From positions 124,001-188,000 of the forward strand of contig NC_057317.1 in assembly GCF_000687475.1 (NCBI RefSeq): 64,000 nucleotides of DNA. The letters are read 5' to 3'. The notes beneath the pieces are model-generated. The model was not told the origin of the DNA. It saw only the letters and a program-made list of their open reading frames with translations, and searched no databases. The translations under genes were made by a program, and so were the position numbers. Source of the DNA: Ustilaginoidea virens. Its lineage: Eukaryota; Ascomycota; Sordariomycetes; Hypocreales; Clavicipitaceae. This document shows, in pieces, positions 1 through 12,355 of the stretch; position 1 is the stretch's first letter, and the number at the start of each line of letters is the position of its first letter.

Positions 1-1743
1 GGCAGTCCCATCCACAGTCCTCCAAGATCCATGCCTTTGCTGAGGAGCCAGCCTAAAACGGGGGATCCGATCAAGCCCATCATGGTTTCCAGCATGGACA
101 CAGTCGTGTTCAAAGTAGCTACGGTGTGAGGCTCAACAATGGCATTCAACAACGCCCGGCAGAGTGTTATACATCCCACACCAAGACTGGTGATGATGAG
201 AGCTGAAATGTACAGCCACGGCACCGGGGCAATAGCTGTTAGGAGCGACCCGACAATGACGAAAACGACAGATATGCGGGTCAGGAACAGGTCGCGGCTC
301 AGAGGGCCGAACCCGCAACGGTTGACAAGGAGCCAAGAACTTGCTGGCAAGAGAAGCAAAAGGGCGACCAACGCTGTAATGTTGCTGATGGTCGAGACAT
401 ACGTTGCCTGGTTTCGCGTCAACACTGTGAACACGCACACACGCACAAACGCACACACGCACAGAGAGAAGGGAGGGAATTCCCAAAACTTACCGTTGAC
501 CACTTCCATTCAAATCGTTTCGTCATGTACTGGAGCGAGTTGGCAAAGGCATTCAGCTTGATGGGAAAAAGCAGCGCGTACGCCACCATGAGAATCATGA
601 CGCTCGTCGAAGCAAAGATGAATCGCCAGATGTGGCTCATGTCGTTTGCCGCAGTGAACACAGCGCGCTGAAACCATGACTTGGGCAGATGGTTTGAAAC
701 GTGTGTTGAGCCGCCAACGCTGGCTGGTCGGGTATCGGCTGTTTGTCGAAGATGTAGCGTCTCGGGAACCAAAAGAGAGGCGAAAGTACCAGCCACGAGA
801 ATAGCGAAACCCAGCCATATTGCGATCCAAGGGTCGATGCTCAACAAGGCGGCTGTGAGTGGGTTGATGACTACGGCCGATATGAGGATCATGGCATATA
901 GCAAGTAGTAGATGCTTGTTCGCCTGGCCACGGGAATAGCATCGGCGATCAGAGTCCAGACCATGGCCCCGGCCATGGTACCGCCACCACCAATCAGGTA
1001 GGCGATGTTGCCGTACAGAATGGACCAGACAGAGAAGGTCTGGGGCAAGCTCACTGTTTACGGTAGACTGTTAGCCCTCGCTTTCTGCCTGGACCCGTCA
1101 ACTACCGCTTCCGTGGCGCAACAACACTCACAGACCATGAGAAGCCAAGCCGTCTGAAGACCGGCTCCAAACAAGGCCAGGAACAAGACTGGTCGGCGCC
1201 CATACTTGTCGGCAATGATGCCATACGGGATTTGGACAAAAAAGGCTAGGCGCGGCCGCGATTCAGATGCGGCTCTCCTGACGGCACAAGACGGCTGGAC
1301 AGCTTCCAGAATGGGGCGGATGCCTTGCACTCACGAACAAACATTTCCCCCGAAATCTGCCACGACCGCAGCATGGCCAGCTCCTTCTGGACGGCCTTGT
1401 CCTTGCACCTACCATCGTCCTGTGTAACCAGCCCCAGCTCGTGGTCGGGATAGAATTCGCCGCAAATGCGATCCTCCGCGACTTGCTGCAGAGGCGGGCC
1501 CATGATGAACTGGCTGGCCTCGACAATGAACAGGAATAGCACACACATGCTCACGACAACGTTTTGAAATGACCGGCTTGGGACAACATGTGGCGGTAGA
1601 TCGGTATCCAAGAGTCGGGTCTCTTCATTTGCAACAGCGGGCCCCAAGCAATCCCGAGACTCAGTCTCAGCGGTTGAGCTCGGTTGGGTCCCGTGGGATT
1701 CATCGTGAGCAGACATGGTGCTGCTGGGACTGTTTGACAGCAA
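1..1743 (-). CDS. MFS transporter, C-terminus cut by window edge
   Basis: Major facilitator superfamily transporter of the plasma membrane type, substrate unknown. Exons read on the minus strand: 1743..1335, 1245..1132, 1053..494 and about 424..1. Introns 1 and 2 have good GT-AG ends and keep phase. The first joins FVRE-side sequence to PFFVQIPYGIIADKYGRRPV, the MFS loop 2-3 signature; the second gives LLMVLSLPQTFSVW. Hydrophobic segments lie near residues 60-85 and 145-180 and continue throughout exons 3 and 4. The N-terminus is acidic and serine-rich, and a second ATG in frame 27 bp downstream is an alternative start. The last intron (493..425) contains a GT-rich microsatellite. Its consensus donor GTAAGT does not fit the phase of exon 4, whereas a weak donor three to four bases later does. 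The protein remains open to base 1, so its end lies outside the window. Family assignment is firm; substrate is not. Confidence 0.85.
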
Positions 1744-4700
1744 TCAGCAAGTCGGCCGCGCTGAAGGAGCTTCGAAATAAACGGTTTGGACCTCGATCAT
1801 TCACCAGCAGTCGTCGCGACCGGAGGAGATCGGGTCTCAAGCGCAGTTGTAGTCCAAGACTCTCGGCGACTTTGATTAAGAATCAAGCCGATGCAAATGA
1901 AGACGCATGCCGGTATGAAAGAGCACAGGAAAAAAGAAGCCGAAAACGAAACAGAACCAGAAAAAATTAGGCGGAGAGGTTGTTACGTTCGTCAAGGCGC
2001 AGGGAAAAGCCAGACGAGGGAATCGCGCAGCAGACTGTGCACTCAAACTGGGATGCCCAGTCCATAGGAAAGCCGTTGATGATGACCCAGAGAAGCCACC
2101 AATGCAAGGATCTGCCGAGGATGGCAGCCACGTTTGCAAGATGAACAAACGTTTGCGAACAATACTTATCCCCTGCATTTAAAGAGGGGCACCGCAGCCA
2201 CGACACGTTTTCTCACACCCGAAGACAAGATGACACAGCTTGTTACGCGGGCGAATTCATGATCAATTCAGGCAAAGTCTACAGAACAATCGGAAGCTGG
2301 CCAGCCTGTTTACAGTCTTTGGGGGGGCGCATAACGACATAACCACCGCGCAACGCAATCAGCATTCAATGGGCAGCAAAAGGCCCGCGGAAGCTGGAAG
2401 AGGTTCCGGACCTTATTGGCAAGTAGATAAGTACAGTGGTGCCCAACATTGGACGGCAAACGACAGGAGCGGTGGCAAGGAGTCAAGGACCAATGCGGAA
2501 GAGTGCTGGAGTCTTGAACAGTGGGCCAACCGGGGGATGCGGACGGCATGGCGAAAGGCCTGCTTCCTTCTGATGCACGATGCACGCCTTCATCACCTAG
2601 GAAATCTGAAACGAGTGGAACGTTTGGCAGGAAGACGACCGATTTGGGCATTGGCACAGCCTGCAAGAAGCTGGCTCGTTCACTGGATGGCGCTTCAAAT
2701 GCTGCCTCCCGAAAATGAGGCGGCTTGGCTCCGAATCCAGGTAGAGCCTGTCAAAGTACCGAGAATGCGCACTCCATTCCTTTGGCGACTTGGTCGGGGT
2801 GACTTGGTCGGGCTCAAGAATCTGGCACTTCTTAGGATTTGAGGCTCCGGACTCTGTTGCCCAACAGAAAAGGGGTGGAGAAAAACAAACAACGCATCAG
2901 GAAAGATCCGCGAAAGCTTGTCTTGGATGGAAAAGCGCATGGATCTGATCTCAAGTCATTTCAGCCAACAAACAGCCCGATCGATCAACACAGCCAACGA
3001 CTAACGGAGTGACCTGTCTTGAATCCTTGCAGGGCTGCATGAGACGGGGCACAATCGCCGTTAGAAGCCTGATCACTCGTTCTGTGTGTAGACTGAAAAC
3101 CGAAAACTGTCTCAAGGCCGGCTTCTTTACAGGTGCCGATTCCTTCCCCTCGTGAAACGGCCCGTGAGGTTGGTTGCAAGGTTTGTGGGCTGGACCGGGA
3201 CGAGCACACGCACACGCACACGCACACGCACACCTTTGGGGCGCGCTGCGTGTCAGACGCCATCTTTGCCCCGGTCAAAACGATTTGACACAGGAGGAAT
3301 TCCTTTGGGCGGAGGAAGCAGCAAACCGTCCAGCGGTTGAGGAAAGCAATGCAGTGCTTTTCGTGTACTCAACGGGCAAGCAATGGTGACGGAAGCATTT
3401 GCGTCAGTGTGATGACGCGATGGCATCTACTTCCGTATACGCGCCGCACTTTGGTCTCTGCCGTCGTGCTGGCACGCCTTGTTGCGAGAGCCTCGCTTCT
3501 AGCCCAGCTCGGGTTGCTGTTCACACCACCAGGCGTAATGTCCAGGTGGCGGGCGGTTATTTGTCGAATGAAGAAGTTTTACTCTTTTGCCAGCAGTGTC
3601 TCTTTGGGAGAGCTGAGCCTGACTGAGCCCGGGCGTCGAGACTCAGCCGCATCACGATGCTGAGTCAGAGGAGCAATCCAACACACGGTCAGGCTGCAGT
3701 TTCCCTGAGCCTCGTCTTGATTATAAGAAAAAAAATGTATAGAGAATCCTTCTTTGCAAGAGACGAGTCGATTGGCTACGGAGTACATGACCAACCATCA
3801 CCTCGCGAAGGAAAAAAAACCCCCCCCCCAGAAAAAAAATGACATCTTGCTCCTGGCCCTCCGCAATGCTCAGCCACGTCCCTGCTCGGCATCAGCGTCC
3901 CGCTAACGAACAACCTTCCGTCAACCTCGCCACGGCTTGATTCCTCCTTTCGCGCCTCATCTCCTCACTGCCTTTGGGGGCCCACGTGGCGTACCCGGTG
4001 GAGGAGGGCACGTTGGATGCCGGCTTAGCGGGAATGTTCTCGGGCAGTTGCATTTCGGACACGGCGATCCTTTGACCTGGGTGATTTGCCTCGGGGCGCA
4101 GCTTGCATGCGGACACTCGAAGCCCGTGTTTGGCATTCTCGCGGATGGCGAAGCGATGCGCAAGCCTTTTCGGGGTGTTGGTCCCAAAGCTGGCACGACA
4201 CAGTTAGCCTGGAACCAAGGCCGCCGGCTCATTTACATGCCGGGATGACATGGAGGGAAAGATGACCAACCCGTGGTACGTCGTGGCGGATGACGACGCC
4301 GTGGAATGGGCCCCGAGGCAAGAGGTCGGCGACAGCACCATATACGGGCTTTATAGAGCTGCGGAAGCGTGAGAAGGAGAGCCGCATGGACGTAGTAGCG
4401 TTGTTCGCACACGCTTCTGCCCCAACACTCGCTTCTACCCCCAACACTCGCGCATGGAATGTGCCGGCCGTGATGGAGCCGCTGTCAGAGAACCCATTGT
4501 GCTTGCCTCGTCAAGAGGATTTGGTTGCCGGGTCAATCTGCTGAAGCGCGAATTCGCACGAGCCGCAAACGACAGTGTGTACGTGCAGATCCGCATTTTT
4601 TCTTTCTTTCGGCGATTGGGGCTTAGCAGTGGATATTTAAGCTAGGAAAAGATGCTGATGGCGAGGATGCCTGTCCGCAGCCGCATAGAGTTTGAGACCA

Positions 4701-5903
4701 GCGTCCCGTGTCCCCTCCCCCCTCCGGACGGCGTGACAGTAGGAGGCGCTGCTGCGTCGTGGTCACCGTTTTGTCCCAGCCCCGTGGCCCGGGATGGATC
4801 CTGACAAACGCAGCTGAGTGAGCGACGGCGGTCCTGGCAACTTATCCCTTCTTGGTGGTGTGAGCGCAGAGCCTCAGTAGGCAGACTTGGTGGTCATGTG
4901 GGTGGATTTCCAGATTCTGCGTACTCCGTACATTATTGGGGATAAAATCTAGCACCGAGCACGGAGTACTTCTGGCCGCATTGAAGATGCAGCCGGTGAC
5001 CATGCAAGATGCCGTCTACCGTCTAGGGCACAAGAGGCAAAGGGACGTTGCCGAGCGATAAACCAGCGTGCTGAGCAACGACAGAGATGAGATTTTGCCC
5101 TTGTCACTTTCTCCCATGGGTAAGTGCATCTGGGGTCTTTTTTGTTCCTCGTACCAAAGCCAGCTCAGCTAGCTGCACGTGGCTGAGGCGTTGATGGGAG
5201 AGTTGCTCACGGCAAGCCAGTCGCCGAATCCTAGTGCTGGCGCCCGATCAAGGACCGGTTTGTCATGGACTGCAATGCAACCTCACTCCTCGGCATCCCA
5301 CAACGCCATGTATGTACTGTAGCTCAGCAGCCGCGCCCGAAACGAATCGCCCATCCCCAGTTCTCTTCGCCCCACGGAAACCATGTCCCTAGACCGCATG
5401 CCCGCTCTCCCGGTCTGACAACGGAGGAATTTCAAAGTCCCTTGCCGCCAGTGGAGTAAGACGCCACCGCCCAAGATGGCAGCTGTGCGGGAGGGAAGGG
5501 GTTGCCGGCGGGCCATGTTTCCCAGGCGGGGGCTGCGACGGGCACGTTATATATAAATATACCCGCGAGAGGAGGATTCCAGGAGACATGTTGGAGGAGT
5601 GGAGCCGGCAAGCCAAAGGGGCTAAAGTCCGAGGGGCAAAGATCACACCGAGGTTGGTTCGCATGAGGATTTGAGAAAGGGGGGGTGCCGCCTAGGGAGG
5701 CGAGATATCTTGGCGTGGTGGCTCTATGGGAGGGATTGAAGAGGGGACAAGAGGATCTGATGCCACGCCCGCAAGATCTAGGCCCTCCCCCCCCTTTTTT
5801 TTCTTTTACTTTTCTATCCTCTACTTTCTATTTTTCTTCTTCTTCTTCGCTTGGTACGTCTAGTGCATCGTCGTGGCGGGCCCTTGGATGCCTTGAAATC
5901 TCC
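1744..5903. other. Intergenic stretch without a convincing gene
   Basis: About 4.2 kb of mixed-composition DNA. Only short, unrecognisable reading frames are present, the longest a 200-codon plus-strand frame at 2240-2842 with no domain signature. It holds a CACACG microsatellite (3205-3233), A-run/C-run/A-run tracts (3811-3839), several copies of a TACTCCGTA-type motif (3776, 4918 and 4963 areas) and a pyrimidine-rich tract (5787-5845) just beyond the 3' end of the Nudix gene. A TATATATAAATATA stretch lies near 5547-5561. Nothing supports an RNA gene. Confidence 0.5.
3205..3233. repeat. CACACG microsatellite
   Basis: About five consecutive CACACG units in intergenic DNA. A related GT-rich tract lies in the last visible intron of the MFS gene (about 430-475). 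Confidence 0.8.
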
Positions 5904-6666
5904 TCACAGCTTCATCCGCTGCGCCAGCAAGATGCCCTCTGCAAGCGTGCCGACCCTCGCGTCGATGGCACAGCCCTCCTCCTCGAGCCTCTTGCACTCG
6001 TCCCACAAATCGGCCAGCCTGACGGTGAAGACGTCGATGAACTCGCCATCCTCCAGCTGCGGCGCGGGGTCCTGGTTCTCGGGCAGGCTCAGGTCCACCG
6101 AGACGTGCACCATGCACAGGTTGGTGTTGCAGAACCCGGGGTCGTTGTACATGACGGGCGTGGTCTCGGTGACGACGCCCACGTAGCCCGTCTCCTCGCG
6201 CAGCTCCCGCACGGCGGCCTCCTCGGCGGTCTCGCCCTCGTCGACCAGGCCGGCGGGCACCTCGATGGTGATGCGTCCGACGGGCGGGCGGAACTGCTTC
6301 TGGAGGACGATCTCCTTGCCGGTGGGCTTGTCGAGGATGGCGACGATGCCGACGCCGTCTAGGGGGGCGTTGGTGGGCCGGGTGCGGCGCTCGGCGGATT
6401 CCCAGGTGCGGTGGGTGCCTCTAGGGTCTTGGTACTTGATTCTTTTTGGAGGGAGGGAGGGGTCAGCTCGCTTGCCTGTGAAGAACCGGGGCGTGGGAGG
6501 AGGGAGGGTAGGGGTTACTGGGTGAGCTTGATCCATCGGGCTTGGTCGTCGGGCTGTGCAATGGGTAAGTTTTGGGTGTTCTTGGTTTGGCTAGTTTGGG
6601 AGGGGGATTGGAGGCTTGTCGCACCAACGGCCCGGTCGAGAGGATTTTGGCGGTTCCCGAGGACAT
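5904..6666 (-). CDS. Nudix hydrolase, ADP-ribose pyrophosphatase-like
   Basis: Predicted ADP-sugar (ADP-ribose) pyrophosphatase of the YSA1/NUDT5 type, hydrolysing ADP-ribose to AMP and ribose 5-phosphate, probably cytosolic. Three exons: 6666..6625 (14 codons), 6553..6519 and 6441..5904, all with GT-AG introns and consistent phase, giving 204 residues, normal for the family. The start at 6666 gives MSSGTAKILSTGPL, which resembles fungal family N-termini; an in-frame ATG at 6690 is possible. After the splices the family block RTWESAERRTRP is followed by DGVGIVAIL. The Nudix box spans residues about 90-112 with the full G-x5-E-x7-REL-x-EE-x-G pattern, so the metal-binding glutamates are intact. 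It lies about 500 bp from the left end of retroelement I, with its 5' end facing the element. Family confidence is high; the exact substrate is inferred from similarity. Confidence 0.9.
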
Positions 6667-7175
6667 GACGATGGCTGGGAGAGCGGGCAACGGCGGGGGA
6701 AGCGAGGTTACTGGTTTCGGCTTTCAACTTGGACGGCTGAGGCTGAGGCCCTGAACTGGTGAAGCTGTGAAATTAGTAGGCCGTGCCTGATCTGTGCCAC
6801 CCCGCCAGTTATGTCATCCCGTCTGCGGAGAACGGACCGACGAGTTGACGCCTCAAACGGAAAAGCGCGCTCCGATCTCGGATACGCAGTGCGCAAATGT
6901 CTGTTCTCGAAAGATACTGTACGCCGTTCTATGCATTGACTTGGACCTCGTTTTCTCTTACCTGCTTGCTCCCTGCCAAGTCGGTCAAGCCTTTCCTTCA
7001 GGCTCCAACAGTGTCTCCATGCGTCCGCATTGGGACCGCTCAGATTGATTGCATCGTCCGACAATTACTGCAAACATCTCGGCGGCCCAGAGATGGAGGT
7101 GGCTTTGAACAGCACGGAGCCCTGGACATAGCAGCCTGATCGGCCGGAAAGGTACTCGACAAGTTGACGACCTGA
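6667..7175. other. Spacer between Nudix gene and retroelement I
   Basis: About 500 bp of ordinary composition. It presumably holds the Nudix promoter, and no gene is recognised. It ends at the ACAAG target duplication, where composition changes abruptly to AT-rich. Confidence 0.5.
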
Positions 7176-7180
7176 ACAAG
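7176..7180. repeat. Target-site duplication of element I (left), ACAAG
   Basis: ACAAG immediately precedes the 5' LTR and recurs at 29217-29221 immediately after the 3' LTR. A perfect 5-bp duplication is typical of LTR-retrotransposon integration and proves that the interval inserted as one unit before later nesting. Confidence 0.95.
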
Positions 7181-7376
7181 TGTTGGAGGGAAATTGGCTT
7201 GTCTGTAATGTGGATATCGGTCATATCCGAGGTCGGATGTGCCGAGTTCTCCCTAGATCAGTAAGCCCTTAGGGGTACCCCCTATCCCACTATAAATAGC
7301 TGGGAACACAAGTCTCTTAGAGAGGACTTGGTTCCTTTAATCAAGCATTATCGCATTTTCCCTATGCATTCTGATA
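7181..7376 (+). repeat. 5' LTR of element I (196 bp)
   Basis: Begins TGTTGGAGGG and ends TTCTGATA. It differs from the 3' LTR at 29021-29216 at about seven positions by eye, all C/T or G/A transitions. It contains a CTATAAATA promoter-like box near 7289-7299. Confidence 0.95.
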
Positions 7377-8430
7377 TGGTAGCAATTGCGTAAATATTAT
7401 AATAAAACCTTATTGTTATCCCTTACCTTATGGCCCAGCCTTAAGATTAACTGTTATCTTTATTTTGCTATAAAAGCCACTATTTTCCGGATCCTATTTG
7501 AGCAAGCTCGGGATTCCCCTTTAAATCCGTTAAAAGCATTATTGCTAATATACTCGTATGGCCTTATTAATCAAAAAAGGAGGCTATTTAGGTAGAAAGT
7601 CGCGATATTTCCTTTAAAATTAACTAATAGATATTTTGACTGCTATTTTCGTTAGATTAATTCATGCCCTGAATATCGTTATTAGCGAAAATGGGTATTA
7701 TTACTAATAATAGCTCTAAACCAGTAGTTAAGCTGATGTCCCGATATAACTAGGATATCTAGTATAATTATATTTAAAAGCATGCTTTAGATGATGATAT
7801 TTGGATATTTGTTGATCCTAAGGGCTCGGAAATACTAAATATACCCCTTCTGCCGGTATAGGAATTAGATAAACCTATCTATTCTACGCAGGCATTAGCA
7901 TCAACACTAATATCTGCAGTAATAGCAGATTCATTAATAGAAGCTGTAGATCGTGCCCCTTCTGCAAATACCAGAGCTGTATCGGCAGCTAGGGCATTAT
8001 CGGCAGTACTATTAGTAAGAATAAGAATAATCCGGCCGTAGTAAGTCGAGAATATTAAAGAAAACCACCACTTTAAGCCGATATAACGCCCTAGTGGTAT
8101 TAATACTGCAGAATGGATGAAATAAGCTAATATTTAGTATAACTTTTAGAACGACCGTTATATGATATTTAGTCGGAATCTTCGAGTGTATATAGTGTGG
8201 TTCGAATTAATGTTAAGCCCTAGCTATAAGATATTAGTAGTAGGCGATCGGAACGTTTAAGGAAAAATTTAATGCCTAATAAAATATATACGACCGGTTT
8301 AGCTTATTATCCGGGAATACCTCAAAGAAAATTTTAAGTAGGCTATACGGCATAACCTCGCAAGATATAATATAGAGGAATGGTTTAACGAAATCTCTAT
8401 ATTGTATAAGTGATTAATACGAATAGATTC
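7377..8430 (+). pseudogene. Element I leader and gag fragment, RIP-degraded
   Basis: AT-rich sequence following the TGGTAGC primer-binding site. It contains a 69-codon open stretch (7386-7595) and then only short frames broken by TAG and TAA. By position it is the gag amino-terminal region of element I; homology is too eroded to name subdomains. It is interrupted at 8431-8435 by the Gypsy insertion and resumes after 21567. Confidence 0.6.
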
Positions 8431-8435
8431 GATCC

Positions 8436-8689
8436 TGTCACAGACTCGGGCTATGCCCGTGTTATAGATTGACTGAGGCTCGGGCTGCGCCCGTGCCTAG
8501 TCCGAAACGGATGACATTAGGTAGACGCGCGGGCCCATAGGGCAACATTAGGGCTCTAGCCCGCGCTACATACGGATGTATATAGACTGCGGAAGGGACC
8601 CGATTCGGGCTCTTCTCCCTTCCTCCTTAGTTTTATCAATATATCCGATTAACGCCTATTCGCAGTCGCCCTAGGGCCAGTCCGTTATA
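8436..8689 (+). repeat. 5' LTR of element II (254 bp)
   Basis: Starts TGTCACAGACTCGGG and pairs with 21309-21562. The differences seen are transitions. Internal GGGC/GCCC-rich inverted motifs are conserved in both copies. Confidence 0.93.
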
Positions 8690-11600
8690 ATTAATAAAAC
8701 TCTTTTAACCCTTATTATTATACCATATACAACCGCCGATAATAGATATAGGGCCCTTATAGAATACTACAGGCTTAGATGATACCCGACGCGCCTCCGC
8801 TTATCAATAGGCCGCTTAATGGGAGTTAATTACTAATGCTATAGAAGTCCTTAATATAAGGTTCTAAGAATAGCTATCCTAAAGCCAGGAGAGTGAGCAT
8901 TAGATATACGCTTAGGCCGAATAGACCGAGTATTAGATACTAGCCCTTATCGACCAGATATAATAATAACTATCGCTAGCCCTTATAATAACCCCTAACT
9001 GGTTTTAGACTAACTCTATCTTAACCCCGGAGGAAACCCGACCTAGGCATAAGCCGATACCGGTCGGGGAACCCTTTAACGGTAAAAAGGCTATATTTAC
9101 CGCATAGAAGACCTTTATAGAGCATAAATTAGAGATCAATTAGGACTTTATTGGTAACGATAAGACCTAATGGATATTTATCTACTAAAACCTCTTGGCT
9201 ATGGTCTAATCTTAAGTTGCGGCATTCTTTAAGAATAGTGCGGCCCTTTATTACCGCCCTATAGCTTTCTTTAACTACCTATAGCGACTCTTTGAGGACC
9301 TATATCGGGAGGAATATATAATTAGCGAGCTTAAGTATACCTTCCGTTAGGCGCCGAAAGAACCCTTTTCTACCTTTTTTATGCGTTTTAAAGAGAAATT
9401 AGTATTAGTAGGGGGGCTTAAGTAGCCCGAGTCAGTTAAATTAGAAATGCTTTAATCCGCCTTTAACCCTTATATATCGGATAAGATTATCGGCCTAAGG
9501 GTCTCCCGTAAGGACTATAAGGCGGCCGTCATATAGTATTATGAAATTGCTATCGATCTAGAGATAAGTCTTACTATAAAGTATTATACGGACCCTTCCT
9601 AGGATTATAATAATAACGCCCGGGATCTGCAGACAACCGCTTAGGATAAAGATAGTAATACGCCTATAATAGGCGTTTATAAGCTAGGTTCGAAAGGTAA
9701 GCGAAGGTTTCCTAGTAAAAGGGCGCTATAGGTTTCGAGGGAAGTCCTTAAGGAGCGCTACTAGAAGTCACTTTGCATCCGATGCGGGGATACTAGCTAT
9801 AAAATACTAAAGTGCAAGCTAAGGCCGGCCCGGCCCCTACTAGAGATAACTATAGCTTCTATAGACCTAAAGGCTATAAAAGCCTCGCGAATCGCTAAGC
9901 TTAGAGATAGCGATAATAGCGATTCCTAGGGAAAAGACTAGCCCTTAAGCTAAATCTCGCGAGAGGGCTTAAAAAATATACCTAGCCTTTAGCCAGGTCA
10001 TAATAGGAATACTATATAAAGGAGATCGATAATATTAAGGACTATATAGATAGATACCCCTTTTTAGTCCCAATATTATATAATAATTCTACCTTTATCG
10101 ATACCCTAATTAATTCTAGTTGTAATTACTATAGTATAATAAGCGAAAGAACGGTCTAAAGGCTAGGACTCTAGCCTATCTGCCTATTATCTTATAGGAA
10201 ACTTAAGACTATAGTAGATATAAAGAGTCGATCGGGGGAGCGATAGGCTACCCCCTTAATTACCTATATCGTTTATATCGATATCGATATCGATAGATAG
10301 CCGTTATCTATAATACTATATATCGTCCTAGGTTTTACCCATAATATAATTCTAGGGTTGCTTTAAATAAAGTACCGCGATATCGAACTATAGGTAAAGC
10401 GGTACTAATTAAGAATTAGAGCCGCTAGCGGCCTCCTCATAAAGGAATCAACCACTTAATCCTCTAGGCCTACCGCAATTAATATCCTTAGATCGGTCTT
10501 TTACGGTATACTATAATGCGCGGTATGCACTTAAGATAACTCGACCTCCTTCTTCTCCATAAGCCTATAAAAGCTTATATATATCCTCCGTATTATACTC
10601 CCGCTTTATTAGAATTTAGTTCCCCCCCTAGCCTAGCCGTAGACCCTACCACTTAAGCTCTAGGACTTCACCAACCTCTTTGATAAGATAAAGGCCTCCG
10701 GCCTCCTACCGCACTAGGGCATATTTAATCACTATATTAAGCTTAAACCGACCCCAGACGGGGGGCTACCCGACCTCCTATAGAGACCGCTATATAATAT
10801 ACCGCAGGATTAATTACTTAAGGTTCGGAGATAGGTAACTAATCTTATAGATAAAGGATAAATCTACGCGAGCTCCTTATCGGCAGTAGCACTAATCTTA
10901 CTCGCAAAAAAAGCAAATAGCAGATAGCATTTTTACATAAATTACCAGGCCCTAAATAAAGTTATAGCATAGGACCGGTACCCCCTTCCCTTAATTAAGG
11001 AGACGCTATATTCCCTATCTCAGGCGATATAGTTCATAAAGGTAGATATCTATACCGCGTTCTATAAGATCTATATCGCTAAGGGCGATAAATACCTAAC
11101 CGCATTTTAGACCTACTTCGGCCTCTTTAAGTGGTTAGTAACCCCCTTTAGCCTAACCGGGGCCCCTATAATATTCTAGCGATATATTAATAGGGCCTTA
11201 GGGGACTTATTAGGGGATTTTGCTACTATTTACCTAGACGATATTTTAGTTTATACTAGAGGCTTACGGTAGGAATATATAGACCGCATTAGGGTTATCC
11301 TTAGGCGCCTATAAGATACCAGCCTAAATCTAGATCTTAATAAATATAACTTCGTAATAAAGGAGGTATACTACCTTAGCTTTATCGTAACGGCAGGGAA
11401 GGAGATCTAACTAAATCCTAAGAAGATTAAAGTAATTTAAGAGTAAAAAGCCCTTACAAAATTATAGGGCATTCGGAGCTTTCTAGGGTTTATAAACTTC
11501 TACCGCGATTTTATCCCAAACTTCTCCTACCTAGTAGAGCCCCTAGTTCGATTAATACGGAAGGATATCCCTTTTTAATAGCTCGAAGAGGAAGAAAAGG

Positions 11601-12350
11601 CTTTCTAAGCGCTTAAATAGTACTTTATTTTATACCTAATCTTCGCTTAATAAGACCCTAAGAAGGAAACGATCCTTAAGGCGGATAGCTCTAATACGGC
11701 TTTCGGCGGCTACCTCTCCTAGATCGGGGAGGATAAAGCGCTCTACCCAATCGTATACCACTCGGTACGGCTTATAAAAGCTAAACGGAATTATACTATT
11801 CACAATAAGGAGCTGCTTACCGTTATCTTATATTTTAAAGTATAATCGGCAGAACTCTATTTTATTACCGCTCTATTTATAATCCTTATAGACTATAAGA
11901 ACCTTAAGTATTTCGCTCGACTAAAGGAGATATTAGAATGCTAGGCGCAATAGGCCGAGACCTTAGCCCTCTTTAACTTCTATCTTTAATACCAGCCCGG
12001 CTTATAAGCCTAATGCCCTAACGCCCTCTCGCGATAGGAGCAAAAGGCAGACGGCATAACCCTAAGATTTAGCTAAATCCTTTATCTACTATCTATTTCT
12101 ACTATAGAGGCAGACCTAATAGAGGTTTAGCCAGACCTAATGGAAGACCGACTAACTATAGACCTAGGTATAATAGGGGATATGCCGCCGGCGGCTTTAT
12201 CGATTAGCGTCTCCCTGCCTAGCAGTTCTCGGGTCTTCGCCGATGCATACCTATAGGCGCTTTAGGACTAGGCTATAGCCGAGGATAAACTATATCGGGC
12301 CCAGTAGAAGGCCGTAGCGAATAGAGAATAATAATTCCCTATAGAGGTAA
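8690..12350 (+). pseudogene. Gypsy II gag, protease, RT and RNase H, RIP-inactivated
   Basis: Degenerate polyprotein reading through frequent TAG codons. The gag zinc knuckle near 9774-9815 keeps the C-x2-C-x4-?-x4-C spacing, but the histidine codon is now a tyrosine codon (CAT/CAC to TAT/TAC). The RT start region carries a fungal Gypsy motif of the LLPHQGIFNHYIKL type (about 10690-10750), and the YLDD aspartates near 11229-11257 are intact. RNase H motifs of the LKADSSNTAFGGYLSQ type follow at about 11670-11720. Reading stops at the AGACT duplication, where element III entered before the integrase. Confidence 0.8.
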
Positions 12351-12355
12351 AGACT

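Noticed and set aside
2240..2842. 200-codon plus-strand open frame
   Set aside because: No domain, no hydrophobic or motif pattern, and overlapped by other frames of similar length; likely chance.
3892..4447. Short minus-strand frames with several cysteines, considered as a small zinc-binding protein
   Set aside because: Cysteine spacing matches no family I recognise, and neighbouring frames are equally open.
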